Shown here one piece after another: positions 1-9,740 of a DNA stretch of 64,000 bases. Made by a program: the position numbers and the translations under genes. The notes under the pieces are model-generated. The model did not search any database and had not been told where the DNA came from. It saw only the letters and a list, made by a program, of their open reading frames with translations. Source of the stretch: Agrobacterium larrymoorei (GTDB lineage Bacteria > Pseudomonadota > Alphaproteobacteria > Rhizobiales > Rhizobiaceae); the NCBI RefSeq assembly GCF_013322225.1, contig NZ_JAAMFB010000013.1, positions 1 through 64,000 of the forward strand. Direction: 5' to 3'. The stretch's first letter is position 1. Every line of letters starts with the position of its first letter.

Positions 1-323
1 CGCTGGGTGACGCTGAGCACGTGAGCCGAGGGGAGAACTGTGTCCGCAGTCAGCCACATCACCCATCAACCAGCCGACATGAACCAAGAACCGCCCCTCA
101 AGAGAAAGGGCGGCGGGGTAAGGCGCATGCATGTCAGGTGGCTGTGTGGCTCACGTGGTTATGCAACGGTCCCACAAGGGGAGAGGTACCAACGCAAGCG
201 GCGCGGCACTCACCCTATCTCTCCCCTTGTGGGAGAGAAAGCAATTTCAACATCTTAGCGTAGCTAAGTGTTAGAAATTGCCAGTGAGGGGTCCGGCCCT
301 CTTTGCAGTTCTTTCTATGTACC
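1..323. other. Gene-free left edge with repeat sequence
   Basis: No convincing coding frame is present. The short open frames are low-complexity and lack ribosome binding sites. From about 171 on, the stretch consists of a half palindrome (cccacaaggggagagg) facing a full copy of the intergenic palindromic element listed at 217-293. The same two-part arrangement recurs at 5068-5227. Whether positions 1-170 belong to an upstream gene's regulatory region cannot be judged from this window. Confidence 0.5.
217..293 (+). repeat. Intergenic palindromic element, family A copy 1
   Basis: This ~77-bp unit starts with the inverted pair ctctccccttgtgggagag. It continues with a long imperfect hairpin, caatttcaacatcttagc facing gctaagtgttagaaattg, and ends in gtgaggggt. 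Five further copies lie in this window: 5010-5084 (reverse), 5151-5227, 26385-26460, 44540-44615 and 44640-44717 (reverse). All are between genes, as expected of REP/RIME-like elements of rhizobia. The hairpin arms differ between copies but stay complementary. Confidence 0.8.
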
Positions 324-1154
324 TCAAGCCGCCTTGGAGCCGATCAACTTTGGAAACGCCACCGGCTCCAGTTGGCGAATGGTCGGCTGCTCGGCCTCAT
401 CGCTGGTCTGCATCCACGTGATCAGCTCGAAACTGCCGTCCATGTTCTCCACGATGGCGGTGCAGCTTTCCACCCAGTCGCCGGTGTTGATGTAGCGGAT
501 GCCATCGATATCCTCCATCACCGCATGATGGATATGGCCGCAGATGACACCGTCCACCTTGTTGCGGCGGGCCTCGTCGGCCACCACGCGCTGAAACTCG
601 CCAATGAAGTTGACCGCGTGCTTTACCTGCAATTTCGCCCAGGCTGAAAATGACCAGTAAGGCAGGCCGATACGGCGGCGCACGGCAGCCAGTATCACGT
701 TTATTGCAATAGCAGCATCATAGGCCCAGTCGCCGAGATAGGCGAGTAGTCGTGCATTACGAACGACGACATCGAATTCGTCGCCGTGGAGGACGAGGTA
801 TTTCTTGCCGTCAGCAGCCTCATGGATCATCCGCTCGGCCACTTCGATGCCGCCGAAATGGGTGCCGGGAAATTCACGAAGGAACTCGTCGTGGTTTCCC
901 GGAATATAGACGATGCGAGCGCCCTTGCGCGCCTTGCGCAGCAATTTCTGCACGACATCGTTGCACCCTTGAGGCCAGTACCAACTACGGCGCAGTCTCC
1001 AGCCATCGATAATGTCACCGACCAGAATGATGGTATCGGCTTCGTGGTGCTTCAAAAAATCCAGCAGGAAATCCGTTTTGGCCGCTTTGGAGCCAAGATG
1101 CACATCGGAGATAAACAGGGTTCTGAAATGTCTGGTTTCGATCTGCCCGGCCAT
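324..1154 (-). CDS. Calcineurin-like metallophosphoesterase, UDP-2,3-diacylglucosamine diphosphatase-like
   Basis: The protein has about 276 residues and all the metal-binding blocks of the calcineurin-like phosphoesterase fold in order: FISDVHLGS near the N-terminus, VGDIIDGW, GNHDEF, HGDEFD and GHIHHAV. The block pattern resembles LpxH-type hydrolases that cleave UDP-2,3-diacylglucosamine to lipid X. Alphaproteobacteria often use LpxI for that step, so the true substrate is uncertain. The ATG at 1154 is chosen over upstream starts because AGGGGA lies six bases before it. Upstream in-frame ATGs at 1172 and 1253 have no comparable site. It is divergent from maeB and probably monocistronic. 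Confidence 0.8.
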   Translation of the reverse strand: MAGQIETRHFRTLFISDVHLGSKAAKTDFLLDFLKHHEADTIILVGDIIDGWRLRRSWYWPQGCNDVVQKLLRKARKGARIVYIPGNHDEFLREFPGTHFGGIEVAERMIHEAADGKKYLVLHGDEFDVVVRNARLLAYLGDWAYDAAIAINVILAAVRRRIGLPYWSFSAWAKLQVKHAVNFIGEFQRVVADEARRNKVDGVICGHIHHAVMEDIDGIRYINTGDWVESCTAIVENMDGSFELITWMQTSDEAEQPTIRQLEPVAFPKLIGSKAA

Positions 1155-1382
1155 GGTTAGTCCCCTCGTCATAGCAAAGTCGCCTAGAAACTTTCGCCCC
1201 TTGCAAAACCAGACTCGTGTTTCAGCAAGATGACAACGGGGCATTCCGGTCACGAAACATCAACTTTTCGGAATATGTAAAGTGCTGGAATTGCGTGCTG
1301 AGGCCGAAATAAACGGCTGTACGCTGGGACTGTTTGTTGTATGCAGAGGCCTCCAAGAAACTTGAAATAAAGCGGTGAAAAG

Positions 1383-3698
1383 ATGAGTTCTGAGGACAAG
1401 GGCAACCCACAAAGCAAAAACGCCAATGCGGATCTGGAAGAACAGGCGCTTTTCTATCACCGCTATCCGCGCCCCGGTAAGCTCGAAATCCAGGCGTCCA
1501 AGCCCCTTGGCAACCAGCGCGATCTCGCACTTGCCTATTCGCCTGGTGTTGCCGCACCCTGTCTCGCCATTCACGAGAACCCGGAAACCGCTGCCGAATA
1601 CACGGCGCGCGCCAACCTCGTCGCCGTAATTTCCAACGGTACCGCCGTTCTGGGTCTCGGCAATATCGGCCCGCTTGCTTCCAAGCCGGTCATGGAAGGC
1701 AAAGCCGTTCTCTTCAAGAAATTCGCCGGCATTGATGTTTTCGACATCGAGATCGACGCGCCCGGCATCAACGACATGGTGTCCACCATCTCCGCGCTTG
1801 AACCTACATTCGGAGGCATCAACCTTGAAGACATCAAGGCGCCTGAATGTTTCGAAGTCGAACGCCAGTTGCGCGAGAAGATGAACATCCCGGTGTTCCA
1901 TGATGACCAGCATGGAACGGCCATCATCGTCGCGGCTGCGGTCACCAACGCTCTTGAGCTCGCCGGAAAATCGCTCTCCAGCGTCAAGATCGTTACGTCC
2001 GGCGCAGGTGCCGCCGCTCTCGCCTGCCTCAACCTGCTCGTTGAAATGGGCGCAAAGCGCGAGAACATCTGGGTCCACGACATCGAAGGCCTGGTCTATG
2101 ATGGCCGCAATACGCTGATGGATGAGTGGAAGGAAATCTACGCGCAGAAGACGGACAAGCGCGTGCTGGCAGAGTCCATCGAAGGCGCCGACGTCTTTCT
2201 CGGCCTGTCCGCTGCTGGCGTTTTAAAGCCGGAACTTCTGGCGCAGATGGCCGAAAAGCCGCTCATTCTGGCACTCGCCAACCCCACACCGGAAATCATG
2301 CCGGAACTGGCCCGCACCGCCCGCCCGGATGCGATGATCTGCACCGGCCGTTCGGATTTCCCGAACCAGGTGAACAACGTCCTCTGCTTCCCTTACATCT
2401 TCCGTGGCGCGCTGGATTGCGGCGCAACCAGCATCAACGAAGAAATGAAGATGGCCGCAGTGCAGGCGATTGCGGAACTGGCCCGTGAGGAAGTGTCCGA
2501 AGTCGCAGCGAGAGCCTATAGCGGCGATACGCCGGTTTTCGGCCCGAATTACCTCATTCCCTCGCCCTTTGATCCACGCCTCATCCTGCGCATAGCACCA
2601 GCCGTCGCCCGCGCCGCTGCGGCAAGCGGCGTGGCTGCACGCCCGATCACGGATTTCGACGCATATCTCGATCAGCTGAACCGCTTCGTCTGGCGCTCCG
2701 GTTTCATCATGAAGCCCATCTTCAATACCGCGAAGGCGGCAGAGAAGAAGCGCATCATCTTTGCGGAAGGCGAAGACGAGCGCGTGCTGCGCGCCGCACA
2801 GGTTCTGCTCGAAGAAGGCACCGGCGTTCCGATCCTCATCGGTCGCCCGCAGATCATCGAAACCCGCCTGAAACGCTTCGGCCTGCGCATCCGCCCGCAC
2901 ACGGATTTCGCCGTGGTCAACCCGGAAGACGATCCACGTTACCGTGAATATGTCGATGATTACTTCGCGCTGGTTGGCCGCGCGGGCATCAACCCGGAAG
3001 CCGCGCGAACCATCGTTCGCACCAATACGACCGTCATCGGCGCGCTCTCCGTCAAACGCGGCGAAGCGGACGCCCTGATCTGCGGTCTGGAAGGCCGTTT
3101 CGACCGCCACCTGCGCGATGTGAACCAGATCATCGGCAAGCGCGAAGACGCGCAGTCTTTTGCTGGTCTCAGCCTGTTGATTACCCAGCAGGGCGCGTTG
3201 TTCATGACGGATACCTTCGTCAACTACGATCCGACATCGGAAGAAATTGCCGAAATGGCGATCCTCGCGGCAAAGGAAATCAAGCGCTTCGGGATCACGC
3301 CGAAGATCGCACTCGCCAGTCACTCCAATTTCGGTTCCCGCGATTCAGAAAGCGCACGCAAGATGCGTCGTGCATTGAAGCTTGTGCGTGAAGCTGCACC
3401 GGAACTGGAAATCGATGGTGAAATGCAGGGTGGCTCGGCGCTGTCGGAAACATTGCGCAAGCGCGCGATGCCGAACAGTTCGCTTTCCGGCGAGGCAAAC
3501 CTTTTGGTCTTCCCCAACCTCGACGCGGCGAACATTTCGCTCGGCGTTGTCCGCACCATGACGGAAGGTCTGCATGTCGGCCCGCTGTTGCTTGGCACGG
3601 CCATGCCCGCACACATCCTGTCGCCTACCGTCACCTCTCGCGGTGTGGTGAACATGGCGGCGCTTGCCGTCGTGCAGGCATCACACCCATCGGTGTGA
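1383..3698 (+). CDS. maeB: NADP-dependent malic enzyme with C-terminal phosphotransacetylase-like domain
   Basis: This 771-residue protein fuses an N-terminal malic enzyme (about 1-430) to a phosphate acetyltransferase-like domain (about 440-771), the large MaeB/Tme architecture of Gram-negative bacteria. Seen in the malic part are FHDDQHGTAIIVAAAV around residue 172 (metal and substrate region) and the nucleotide-binding GAGAAALACLNLL just after. It converts malate to pyruvate with release of CO2 and reduces NAD(P). Rhizobia carry an NAD-type (Dme) and an NADP-type (Tme) enzyme, both with this C-terminal domain, so cofactor choice is inferred. The start codon follows gcggtgaaaag. Confidence 0.9.
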   Translation: MSSEDKGNPQSKNANADLEEQALFYHRYPRPGKLEIQASKPLGNQRDLALAYSPGVAAPCLAIHENPETAAEYTARANLVAVISNGTAVLGLGNIGPLASKPVMEGKAVLFKKFAGIDVFDIEIDAPGINDMVSTISALEPTFGGINLEDIKAPECFEVERQLREKMNIPVFHDDQHGTAIIVAAAVTNALELAGKSLSSVKIVTSGAGAAALACLNLLVEMGAKRENIWVHDIEGLVYDGRNTLMDEWKEIYAQKTDKRVLAESIEGADVFLGLSAAGVLKPELLAQMAEKPLILALANPTPEIMPELARTARPDAMICTGRSDFPNQVNNVLCFPYIFRGALDCGATSINEEMKMAAVQAIAELAREEVSEVAARAYSGDTPVFGPNYLIPSPFDPRLILRIAPAVARAAAASGVAARPITDFDAYLDQLNRFVWRSGFIMKPIFNTAKAAEKKRIIFAEGEDERVLRAAQVLLEEGTGVPILIGRPQIIETRLKRFGLRIRPHTDFAVVNPEDDPRYREYVDDYFALVGRAGINPEAARTIVRTNTTVIGALSVKRGEADALICGLEGRFDRHLRDVNQIIGKREDAQSFAGLSLLITQQGALFMTDTFVNYDPTSEEIAEMAILAAKEIKRFGITPKIALASHSNFGSRDSESARKMRRALKLVREAAPELEIDGEMQGGSALSETLRKRAMPNSSLSGEANLLVFPNLDAANISLGVVRTMTEGLHVGPLLLGTAMPAHILSPTVTSRGVVNMAALAVVQASHPSV

Positions 3699-3867
3699 TC
3701 CTGTAAGGCGGGATTAACGCAATTTTGAACTGGCTGTTGCCGCATTGCGGCACGGCCCTATGCTATCCTGAACTTAAAATCGCCATCCGCGTTTGTGCAT
3801 CAGCATCTGCGAACAACGCTCAACAGGATAGAGCCCGCATGATATCGGGCAGGAAACGGACGGACCA

Positions 3868-4983
3868 TTGAACCCGCGCCGCGGCCGAATGATCGGCACC
3901 ATCATAGCCCTCACGCTGGCTGCCCCCTTGTCCGCGCAGGCGAATGCCGTGTGCGAATCCCTGCGTGCCCAGCTTAACCAGCCTACACGCATCGGCAACA
4001 CCGCCGAGGTTCGTCAGTATGCAAACGCTCTGACGCAGCAGAACATCGTGATCCGGCGTATCAAGAACGAAATGCGAAGCTATGGCTGCTCTTCCGGCAG
4101 CGTCATTCGCTACGGCAACCCCAATGCAGGGCTTTGCGCGGAAATCGGTGATGCGCTGATGCAGGCGGAAGCAGAGCGGGACATGATCGCCGAGGACCGA
4201 GATCGCATGCTGTCGATGCAGCGCGAGGAGCGTTCCGGTGGTGAGCGGCAGCGGATCATGGCCGCTCTGGACGCCGAAGGGTGCTTCGATGAGCCCACAC
4301 CGGATTTCGCCTCCAACGATCCCTATCAGACCCGCGAAATGCGAGGCTATTCCGATCCGTTCAACGAGCCGGATCGACAGGACTACGCCCCGCCATCCGA
4401 TATTCCGATGCAGGGAGGCTTGAGAACGCTGTGCGTGCGCACCTGCGATGGCGCGTTCTTCCCGATTTCCTCCAACGCTACTCCGCTGGATTTCCGGGCT
4501 CAGGCAGCGCAATGCGAACGCATGTGCCCCGGCACGGAAACGGAGCTTTTCTACCACTCGCTTCAGGGGCAGGAAAGCTCGGACATGGTTTCAGCCAAGA
4601 CCGGTCAGCCTTACACCTCCATGCCAACCGCCTTCGCTTACAAAAACGGCTCACCGACCAATCGCACGCCTTCGTGCAGCTGCAATATGGCGGCTTATCA
4701 CGATGAGATGAAAAAATTGGGGGAGCAGGAAGCGAAAGCCCCGCAGTCACAACCTTCGCAACAATATTCCAGCATCACCGTGCTTCCGTCACCGAAAATA
4801 GAGGCGGCTCCAAAGCCTGATGAGCCAACAGTAGAGGCGACGGCACAAGCGATTCCAGAGCGCGATTACGACCCCAAAAACAGCAAGGTCCGCGTCGTCG
4901 GCCCACAGTTTTTGCCGGAAGAGACGAGTAGGATTGATCTGAAGAACCCGGCTTTGAAAGGTGCTCAGCCGCAGCAGGAGTGA
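3868..4983 (+). CDS. DUF2865 domain-containing secreted protein
   Basis: The 371-residue product has a signal peptide (MIGTIIALTLAAPLSAQANA within the first 27 residues) and a central cysteine-rich block, LCVRTCDGAFFPIS followed by ERMCPGTETELFY and PSCSC. That block is the signature of the DUF2865 family found in Rhizobiales. The N-terminal third is predicted helical and the C-terminal ~100 residues are proline-, glutamine- and acid-rich and probably disordered. The function is unknown; a periplasmic or envelope role is inferred from the signal and cysteines. The 5' end is uncertain: TTG at 3868 sits closer to a purine-rich stretch, while ATG at 3889 gives a neater signal peptide. Confidence 0.75.
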   Translation: MNPRRGRMIGTIIALTLAAPLSAQANAVCESLRAQLNQPTRIGNTAEVRQYANALTQQNIVIRRIKNEMRSYGCSSGSVIRYGNPNAGLCAEIGDALMQAEAERDMIAEDRDRMLSMQREERSGGERQRIMAALDAEGCFDEPTPDFASNDPYQTREMRGYSDPFNEPDRQDYAPPSDIPMQGGLRTLCVRTCDGAFFPISSNATPLDFRAQAAQCERMCPGTETELFYHSLQGQESSDMVSAKTGQPYTSMPTAFAYKNGSPTNRTPSCSCNMAAYHDEMKKLGEQEAKAPQSQPSQQYSSITVLPSPKIEAAPKPDEPTVEATAQAIPERDYDPKNSKVRVVGPQFLPEETSRIDLKNPALKGAQPQQE

Positions 4984-5009
4984 GGTTGCCTGGCCGAGAG
5001 GGAGCGCTA

Positions 5010-5084
5010 CCCCTCACCTGAAAAATCTATGGCTTAGCTGAAGCTAAGACCATGATTTTTCTTCCTCTCCCACAAGGGTAGAGG
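5010..5084 (-). repeat. Intergenic palindromic element, family A copy 2
   Basis: Reverse-oriented copy: cccctcacc, then a hairpin around ggcttagctgaagctaag, then ctctcccacaaggg. It faces copy 3 (5151-5227) across about 65 bp, forming a large composite inverted structure in the gap between the DUF2865 gene and bluB. Confidence 0.75.
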
Positions 5085-5150
5085 TAACCCGCCGCACCGC
5101 TTCGACACTTTACAAAGGTCGAGATGGAGGTAGACGGCGCAGCATATCTA

Positions 5151-5227
5151 TCTCTCCCCCTGTGGGAGAGAAAGCAATTTCAACACCTTAGCCAAAGGCT
5201 AAGTGTTAGAAATTGCAAGTGAGGGGT
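5151..5227 (+). repeat. Intergenic palindromic element, family A copy 3
   Basis: Nearly identical to copy 1: tctctccccctgtgggagag, then caatttcaacaccttagc facing gctaagtgttagaaattg, ending gtgaggggtt. The loop between the arms differs (caaag against g/ta in copy 1), which shows drift in the loop with conserved arms. Confidence 0.8.
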
Positions 5228-5273
5228 TTGCTGCCTTACCTCAGTCTTCAAAGCAAAACGGTGAAAGCCAAAC

Positions 5274-5963
<690 letters not shown>

Positions 5964-6044
5964 CTATCCCCAACAATGCAAAGCGGCAGCGTCTCAAAAC
6001 ACACCGCGCTTCCAACCCTCCGCCGTCCGCGCGGGCGGGTCTAT

Positions 6045-6205
6045 CGCGTCAGGCCGGTCTTCTGACTTGGCTTCATCTGCCCGCTGCCGCCTTCCCGATA
6101 ATCAGTGGCTTATGGCAACAGGCATCCGCCTCACAGCGTTGGGCACGTTGCGGGCTTGCACCGCATTCCCGATTCTCCCGCCAAAGGCAGGCACCTGACG
6201 TTAGG
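6045..6205 (-). promoter_or_regulatory. Cobalamin (B12) riboswitch upstream of bluB
   Basis: Read on the minus strand, the leader contains the conserved blocks of the AdoCbl riboswitch in order: an upstream aggtgcctgcc arm, GGGAATGCGGTGCAAGCCCGC-like core, GCCACTG, GGGAAGG, and the B12 box AAGCCAAGTCAGAAGACC followed by GGCCTGAC. Its 3' end is about 85 bases before the bluB start. The position and element order fit repression of bluB by adenosylcobalamin. Confidence 0.95.
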
Positions 6206-6240
6206 CGTTATGGCCAATGTGGCTGGCGAAAGCAACCTGC

Positions 6241-7071
6241 TCAGGCTGCGGGAAAATAGCGCACATAGGCAAATTCATCACCATCCGGCGACCAGTTGGG
6301 AGAGTTCATCGTACCCTGCCCGCCAAAGAGATCGAACAGGGTTTCGACATTGCCGCCATCCGGGTCCATCAAGCGCGCACGCACATTCAGGTCGCGAGGG
6401 TGATCGAAAACGTCGCCGTCATAAGAGATGAAGACCACCTTATCTCCTTTGGGAGACGGATGAGGAAACCAGTCGCCATAGGCGCTGTCGGTAATACGCT
6501 CTACGTCGGAGCCATCCGGCCTTACCCGCCAGATCTGCATCTGGCCGGTACGGCTGGAGTTGAAGTAAATCCACGCTCCATCCGGCGAGTAATCCGGCCC
6601 GTCATTGCGCCCCTCGCCATGCGTCAGCCGTGTTTCCGTGCCGCTTTCTATATCCATGGAATAGATGTCGAAAACATCGTTGCGAATACCGCAATAGGCG
6701 AAGCTCTTCCCATCCGGCGCCCAGCCATGCCAGTAAGACGGCAGGTTCTTCGTCATCAACCTCGGTGCGCCACCCGAAGATGGCAGAAGATAAATCGCGC
6801 TTTTGCCGAACTCGACCTTGTCCGAAATCGCATAAAGCGACCCATCCGGCGAAATGCCGTGATCGTTGTTACACTGAGTCGCAAAGCCCGTATCGACCTT
6901 CTCGATCTCACCGTTTCCAACCACAGGCAGTCGATAAAGCAACCCCTCGGTGTTTAGGAGCAGATATGTCCCATCCGGTGACCAGTTCGGCGCCTCGAAC
7001 AGCTTTTCCGTCTGCCACACCACCCGGTTTTCGCGGGTACGAATGTTGAATATCTCCACTGAACTGCGCAT
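6241..7071 (-). CDS. TolB-like beta-propeller protein
   Basis: The protein has about 276 residues and at least five repeats of the PD40/TolB type, seen as recurring NWSPDGTYL, GISPDGSLY, GWAPDGKSF, DYSPDGAWIYF, HPSPKGDKVVF and NWSPDGDEFAYV. These build a cytoplasmic or periplasmic beta-propeller. No signal peptide is visible, unlike true TolB (about 430 residues), so this is a shorter stand-alone propeller. Function is unknown; protein or carbohydrate binding is possible. The ATG at 7071 follows a strong GGGAGG. An upstream TTG at 7089 would cover that site and is rejected. It lies immediately upstream of the bluB riboswitch on the same strand. Confidence 0.75.
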   Translation of the reverse strand: MRSSVEIFNIRTRENRVVWQTEKLFEAPNWSPDGTYLLLNTEGLLYRLPVVGNGEIEKVDTGFATQCNNDHGISPDGSLYAISDKVEFGKSAIYLLPSSGGAPRLMTKNLPSYWHGWAPDGKSFAYCGIRNDVFDIYSMDIESGTETRLTHGEGRNDGPDYSPDGAWIYFNSSRTGQMQIWRVRPDGSDVERITDSAYGDWFPHPSPKGDKVVFISYDGDVFDHPRDLNVRARLMDPDGGNVETLFDLFGGQGTMNSPNWSPDGDEFAYVRYFPAA

Positions 7072-7253
7072 CGTTCCTCCCGGCTGCAATCATTAAGCAC
7101 CTGACAAAGCGAATATTTCTTTGCTTCACTCAAAACGCCAACTATGATCATATTGTCGTAGGCACCGCCCTGCAAACGTGAATAGGAAGATGGCAGCGTT
7201 ACCGCACCGCCCGTATCGCCAGCGCAAACTCTTCCCACTATTGAGGTCTCACG

Positions 7254-7634
7254 ATGACGACCATCGCCGATCAGGCCATTCGCTTTGGACGAGTGGCTCC
7301 CATGATTCCAGTCAAAAACATCCAGATAGCACACGACTTCTATGTGGGCGTGCTGGGATTTCGAAAAACCTTTGAAAACGGCAACCCCGTCGGCTTCATC
7401 ATTTTGAAGCGGGACGATGCGGAACTGCATTTAACCTTGCAACCCGCTCACGAGGCCGCATCATTCAATGTGGCGCATATGCTTGTTAGCAATATCGATG
7501 AGCTGCATGATTTGTGTAGTAAACACGGCCTACGCATCATCAAGAGTCTACAAAACAAGGACTATGGATTGAGGGCCTTCGTTTTTAAAGACCCTGATGG
7601 AAACAGGATCGATGTAGGGCAGATCATAGCCTGA
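7254..7634 (+). CDS. VOC family (glyoxalase/bleomycin resistance-like) protein
   Basis: This 126-residue single-domain protein has the paired beta-alpha-beta-beta-beta modules of the vicinal oxygen chelate fold. APMIPVKNIQIAHDFYVGVLGF opens the first module, and the second ends in AFVFKDPDGNRIDVGQ, with D-P-D-G-N-x-I/L typical of the family. The closest style is the bleomycin-resistance (Ble-like) subgroup, which sequesters a ligand rather than performing catalysis. No resistance function is shown by the sequence. GAGG lies seven bases before the ATG. Confidence 0.75.
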   Translation: MTTIADQAIRFGRVAPMIPVKNIQIAHDFYVGVLGFRKTFENGNPVGFIILKRDDAELHLTLQPAHEAASFNVAHMLVSNIDELHDLCSKHGLRIIKSLQNKDYGLRAFVFKDPDGNRIDVGQIIA

Positions 7635-7673
7635 AAAGCTGAACGGCGCGCTTATCCCGCGCCGCTCGTCTTA

Positions 7674-9353
7674 TCACCGATCCCGGAACCGGTTGGTAAT
7701 CGGATATCGCCGGTCCCGACCAAAGTTCTTCTTGGTGATCTTCACGCCCGGCGCAGACTGGCGGCGCTTGTATTCGGCGAGATAAAGTAGATGCTCGATG
7801 CGGTGGACGGTCGCCACATCATGGCCGCGTGCAACGATCTCCTCGACCGACATTTCCTGCTCGACAAGGCATTCGAGAATGTCGTCCAGCACCGGATAGG
7901 GCGGCAGCGAATCCTGGTCCGTCTGGTTTGGACGCAGTTCCGCCGAGGGTGCCTTGGAGATGATGTTTTCTGGAATGACCTCGCCGGAAGGCCCAAGCAC
8001 GTCCGGTGGTACATGGCCATTTCGCCATTTCGAAATGGCATAGACCTGCATCTTGTAGAGATCCTTGATGGGATTGAAGCCGCCATTCATGTCGCCATAA
8101 AGGGTGGCGTAGCCGACTGACATTTCCGACTTGTTGCCCGTCGTCACCACCATGGAACCGAACTTGTTGGACACCGCCATCAGGATCGTGCCACGCGCAC
8201 GGCTCTGGAGGTTTTCCTCGGTGATGCCCTCCTCCGTTCCTTCGAAAAGGTCGGACAGCGCCGTCGTGAAACCGTCAACCGGTTCGGCAATCGGCACGAT
8301 ATCGTAGCGGCAACCCAGCGCCTTGGCGCAATCCGCTGCATCCTTCAGCGATTCTTCGGAGGTATAGCGGTAAGGCAGCATGATGCAGCGCACCCGCTCC
8401 TCTCCCAGCGCATCGACCGCAATTGCCGCGCAGATGGCCGAATCGATGCCGCCGGAAAGGCCAAGAACGACGCTCTTGAAGCCGTTCTTGTTTACGTAAT
8501 CGCGGAAACCCAGCACGCAGGCGCGGTAATCGGCCTCCTCACCTTCGGGAATATGCGAGAATGGTCCGTGCTCGCAGTGCCAGCCTTTTTCAGTTCGCTT
8601 CCAGTCCGTCACCGTGAGCGTGGCTTCGAACTGGCTCATCTGGAAGGCGAGCGACTTGTCCGCATTGAAACCGAAGCTTGCGCCATCGAAGACGAGTTCA
8701 TCCTGCCCGCCAAGCTGGTTGGCGAATATCAGCGGCAGACCGCTTTCGATGACCTGACGCAAAGCCACCTGATGGCGCACATCCACCTTGCCGCGATAAT
8801 AAGGCGAACCGTTCGGCACCAGAAGGATTTCCGCGCCCGCTTCCGCCAGCGTCTCGCACACGCCGATGTCGTTCCAGATTTCCTCGCAGATCGGAATACC
8901 GATGCGAACACCCCTGAAATTATAGGGGCCGGAGATCGAACCTTCGCTGAACACCCGCTTTTCGTCGAACTCACCGTAATTCGGCAAATCCACCTTGTCG
9001 CGCAGCGCAACGATCTTGCCGCCGTCCAGCAGCGCAACGGAATTGTGCCGTCCGGTTTCGCCCTGCCTTGGCAAGCCAATGATGACCCCCGGTCCGCCAT
9101 CCGCCGTTTCCGCCGCCAGTTCTTCCACCGCCTTAAGGCAGGATTTAAGAAAAGCGGGTTTCAAAACCAGATCTTCCGGCGGATAGCCGGAGATGAAAAG
9201 CTCCGTCAGCAGCAGCAGATCGGCACCCTGCTTTGCCGCGTCGGCTCTGGCGTCTCGTGCCTTGGCAAGGTTGCCTGCAACGTCGCCCACGGTGGGGTTG
9301 AACTGCCCTACGGCAATCCGCAAAGTGTGTGGAATGGAGTGTGCTTCGCTCAT
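7674..9353 (-). CDS. nadE: Glutamine-dependent NAD(+) synthetase
   Basis: About 559 residues comprise an N-terminal nitrilase-type amidase (about 1-260) and a C-terminal NAD synthetase. The amidase triad is visible as the Glu in LLLTELFISGYPPEDL, the Lys in LRDKVDLPNY and the Cys in GIPICEEIWND. The synthetase has the ATP-pyrophosphatase loop LGLSGGIDSA. It amidates nicotinic acid adenine dinucleotide using ammonia from glutamine, the last step of NAD synthesis. The ATG at 9353 is preferred because the family begins close to the TLRIAVGQFNPTVGD strand; the longer frame to 9389 adds an uncharacteristic N-terminus. Confidence 0.93.
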   Translation of the reverse strand: MSEAHSIPHTLRIAVGQFNPTVGDVAGNLAKARDARADAAKQGADLLLLTELFISGYPPEDLVLKPAFLKSCLKAVEELAAETADGGPGVIIGLPRQGETGRHNSVALLDGGKIVALRDKVDLPNYGEFDEKRVFSEGSISGPYNFRGVRIGIPICEEIWNDIGVCETLAEAGAEILLVPNGSPYYRGKVDVRHQVALRQVIESGLPLIFANQLGGQDELVFDGASFGFNADKSLAFQMSQFEATLTVTDWKRTEKGWHCEHGPFSHIPEGEEADYRACVLGFRDYVNKNGFKSVVLGLSGGIDSAICAAIAVDALGEERVRCIMLPYRYTSEESLKDAADCAKALGCRYDIVPIAEPVDGFTTALSDLFEGTEEGITEENLQSRARGTILMAVSNKFGSMVVTTGNKSEMSVGYATLYGDMNGGFNPIKDLYKMQVYAISKWRNGHVPPDVLGPSGEVIPENIISKAPSAELRPNQTDQDSLPPYPVLDDILECLVEQEMSVEEIVARGHDVATVHRIEHLLYLAEYKRRQSAPGVKITKKNFGRDRRYPITNRFRDR

Positions 9354-9389
9354 GCCTACTTCATTATCGCGCCCTCGCCCGATGCGCAA

Positions 9390-9740
9390 CGCGGCCAGTC
9401 AAACTGTTTTACACGAGCAGGTTTCCGCGCTCATTCATGCAATTCACGCGATGGTTATCTCATAGCCTTGTGAATTACGCATAGTTCATGTCGCGTTCAT
9501 TGCGCTTATGTGACAGTGAAGTGACACTTTCATGACAGGCGATTCACCGCCTGCTTCAGAGTCTGTTTGGAAACTTGGCGGCTGAGAGCCGGAGAATGAT
9601 TTTTGTGTGCTGCAAGGAGAAGATCGTAGGCGATATCCTTCGATATCGGCAAGATTTTCGACGCAGCAGAACGCTAAAAGCATCACCGGATCGACCCGTC
9701 CGAGTTTTTAAACAGGCCCTAAGACTGCCGGAGTAATACA
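9390..9740. other. Gene-free interval with a degenerate inverted-repeat element
   Basis: No gene is seen. Near 9559 the sequence gagtctgtttggaaactt faces, near 9718, the reverse complement of a related gggcctgtttaaaaactc, about 16 of 22 positions agreeing. Each end is flanked by a TNA trinucleotide (tca, taa). This recalls ends of IS5-group elements reduced to a ~160-bp MITE-like remnant. The two flanking trinucleotides differ, so insertion cannot be proven. The promoters of nadE and the sulfatase gene must lie here. Confidence 0.35.
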
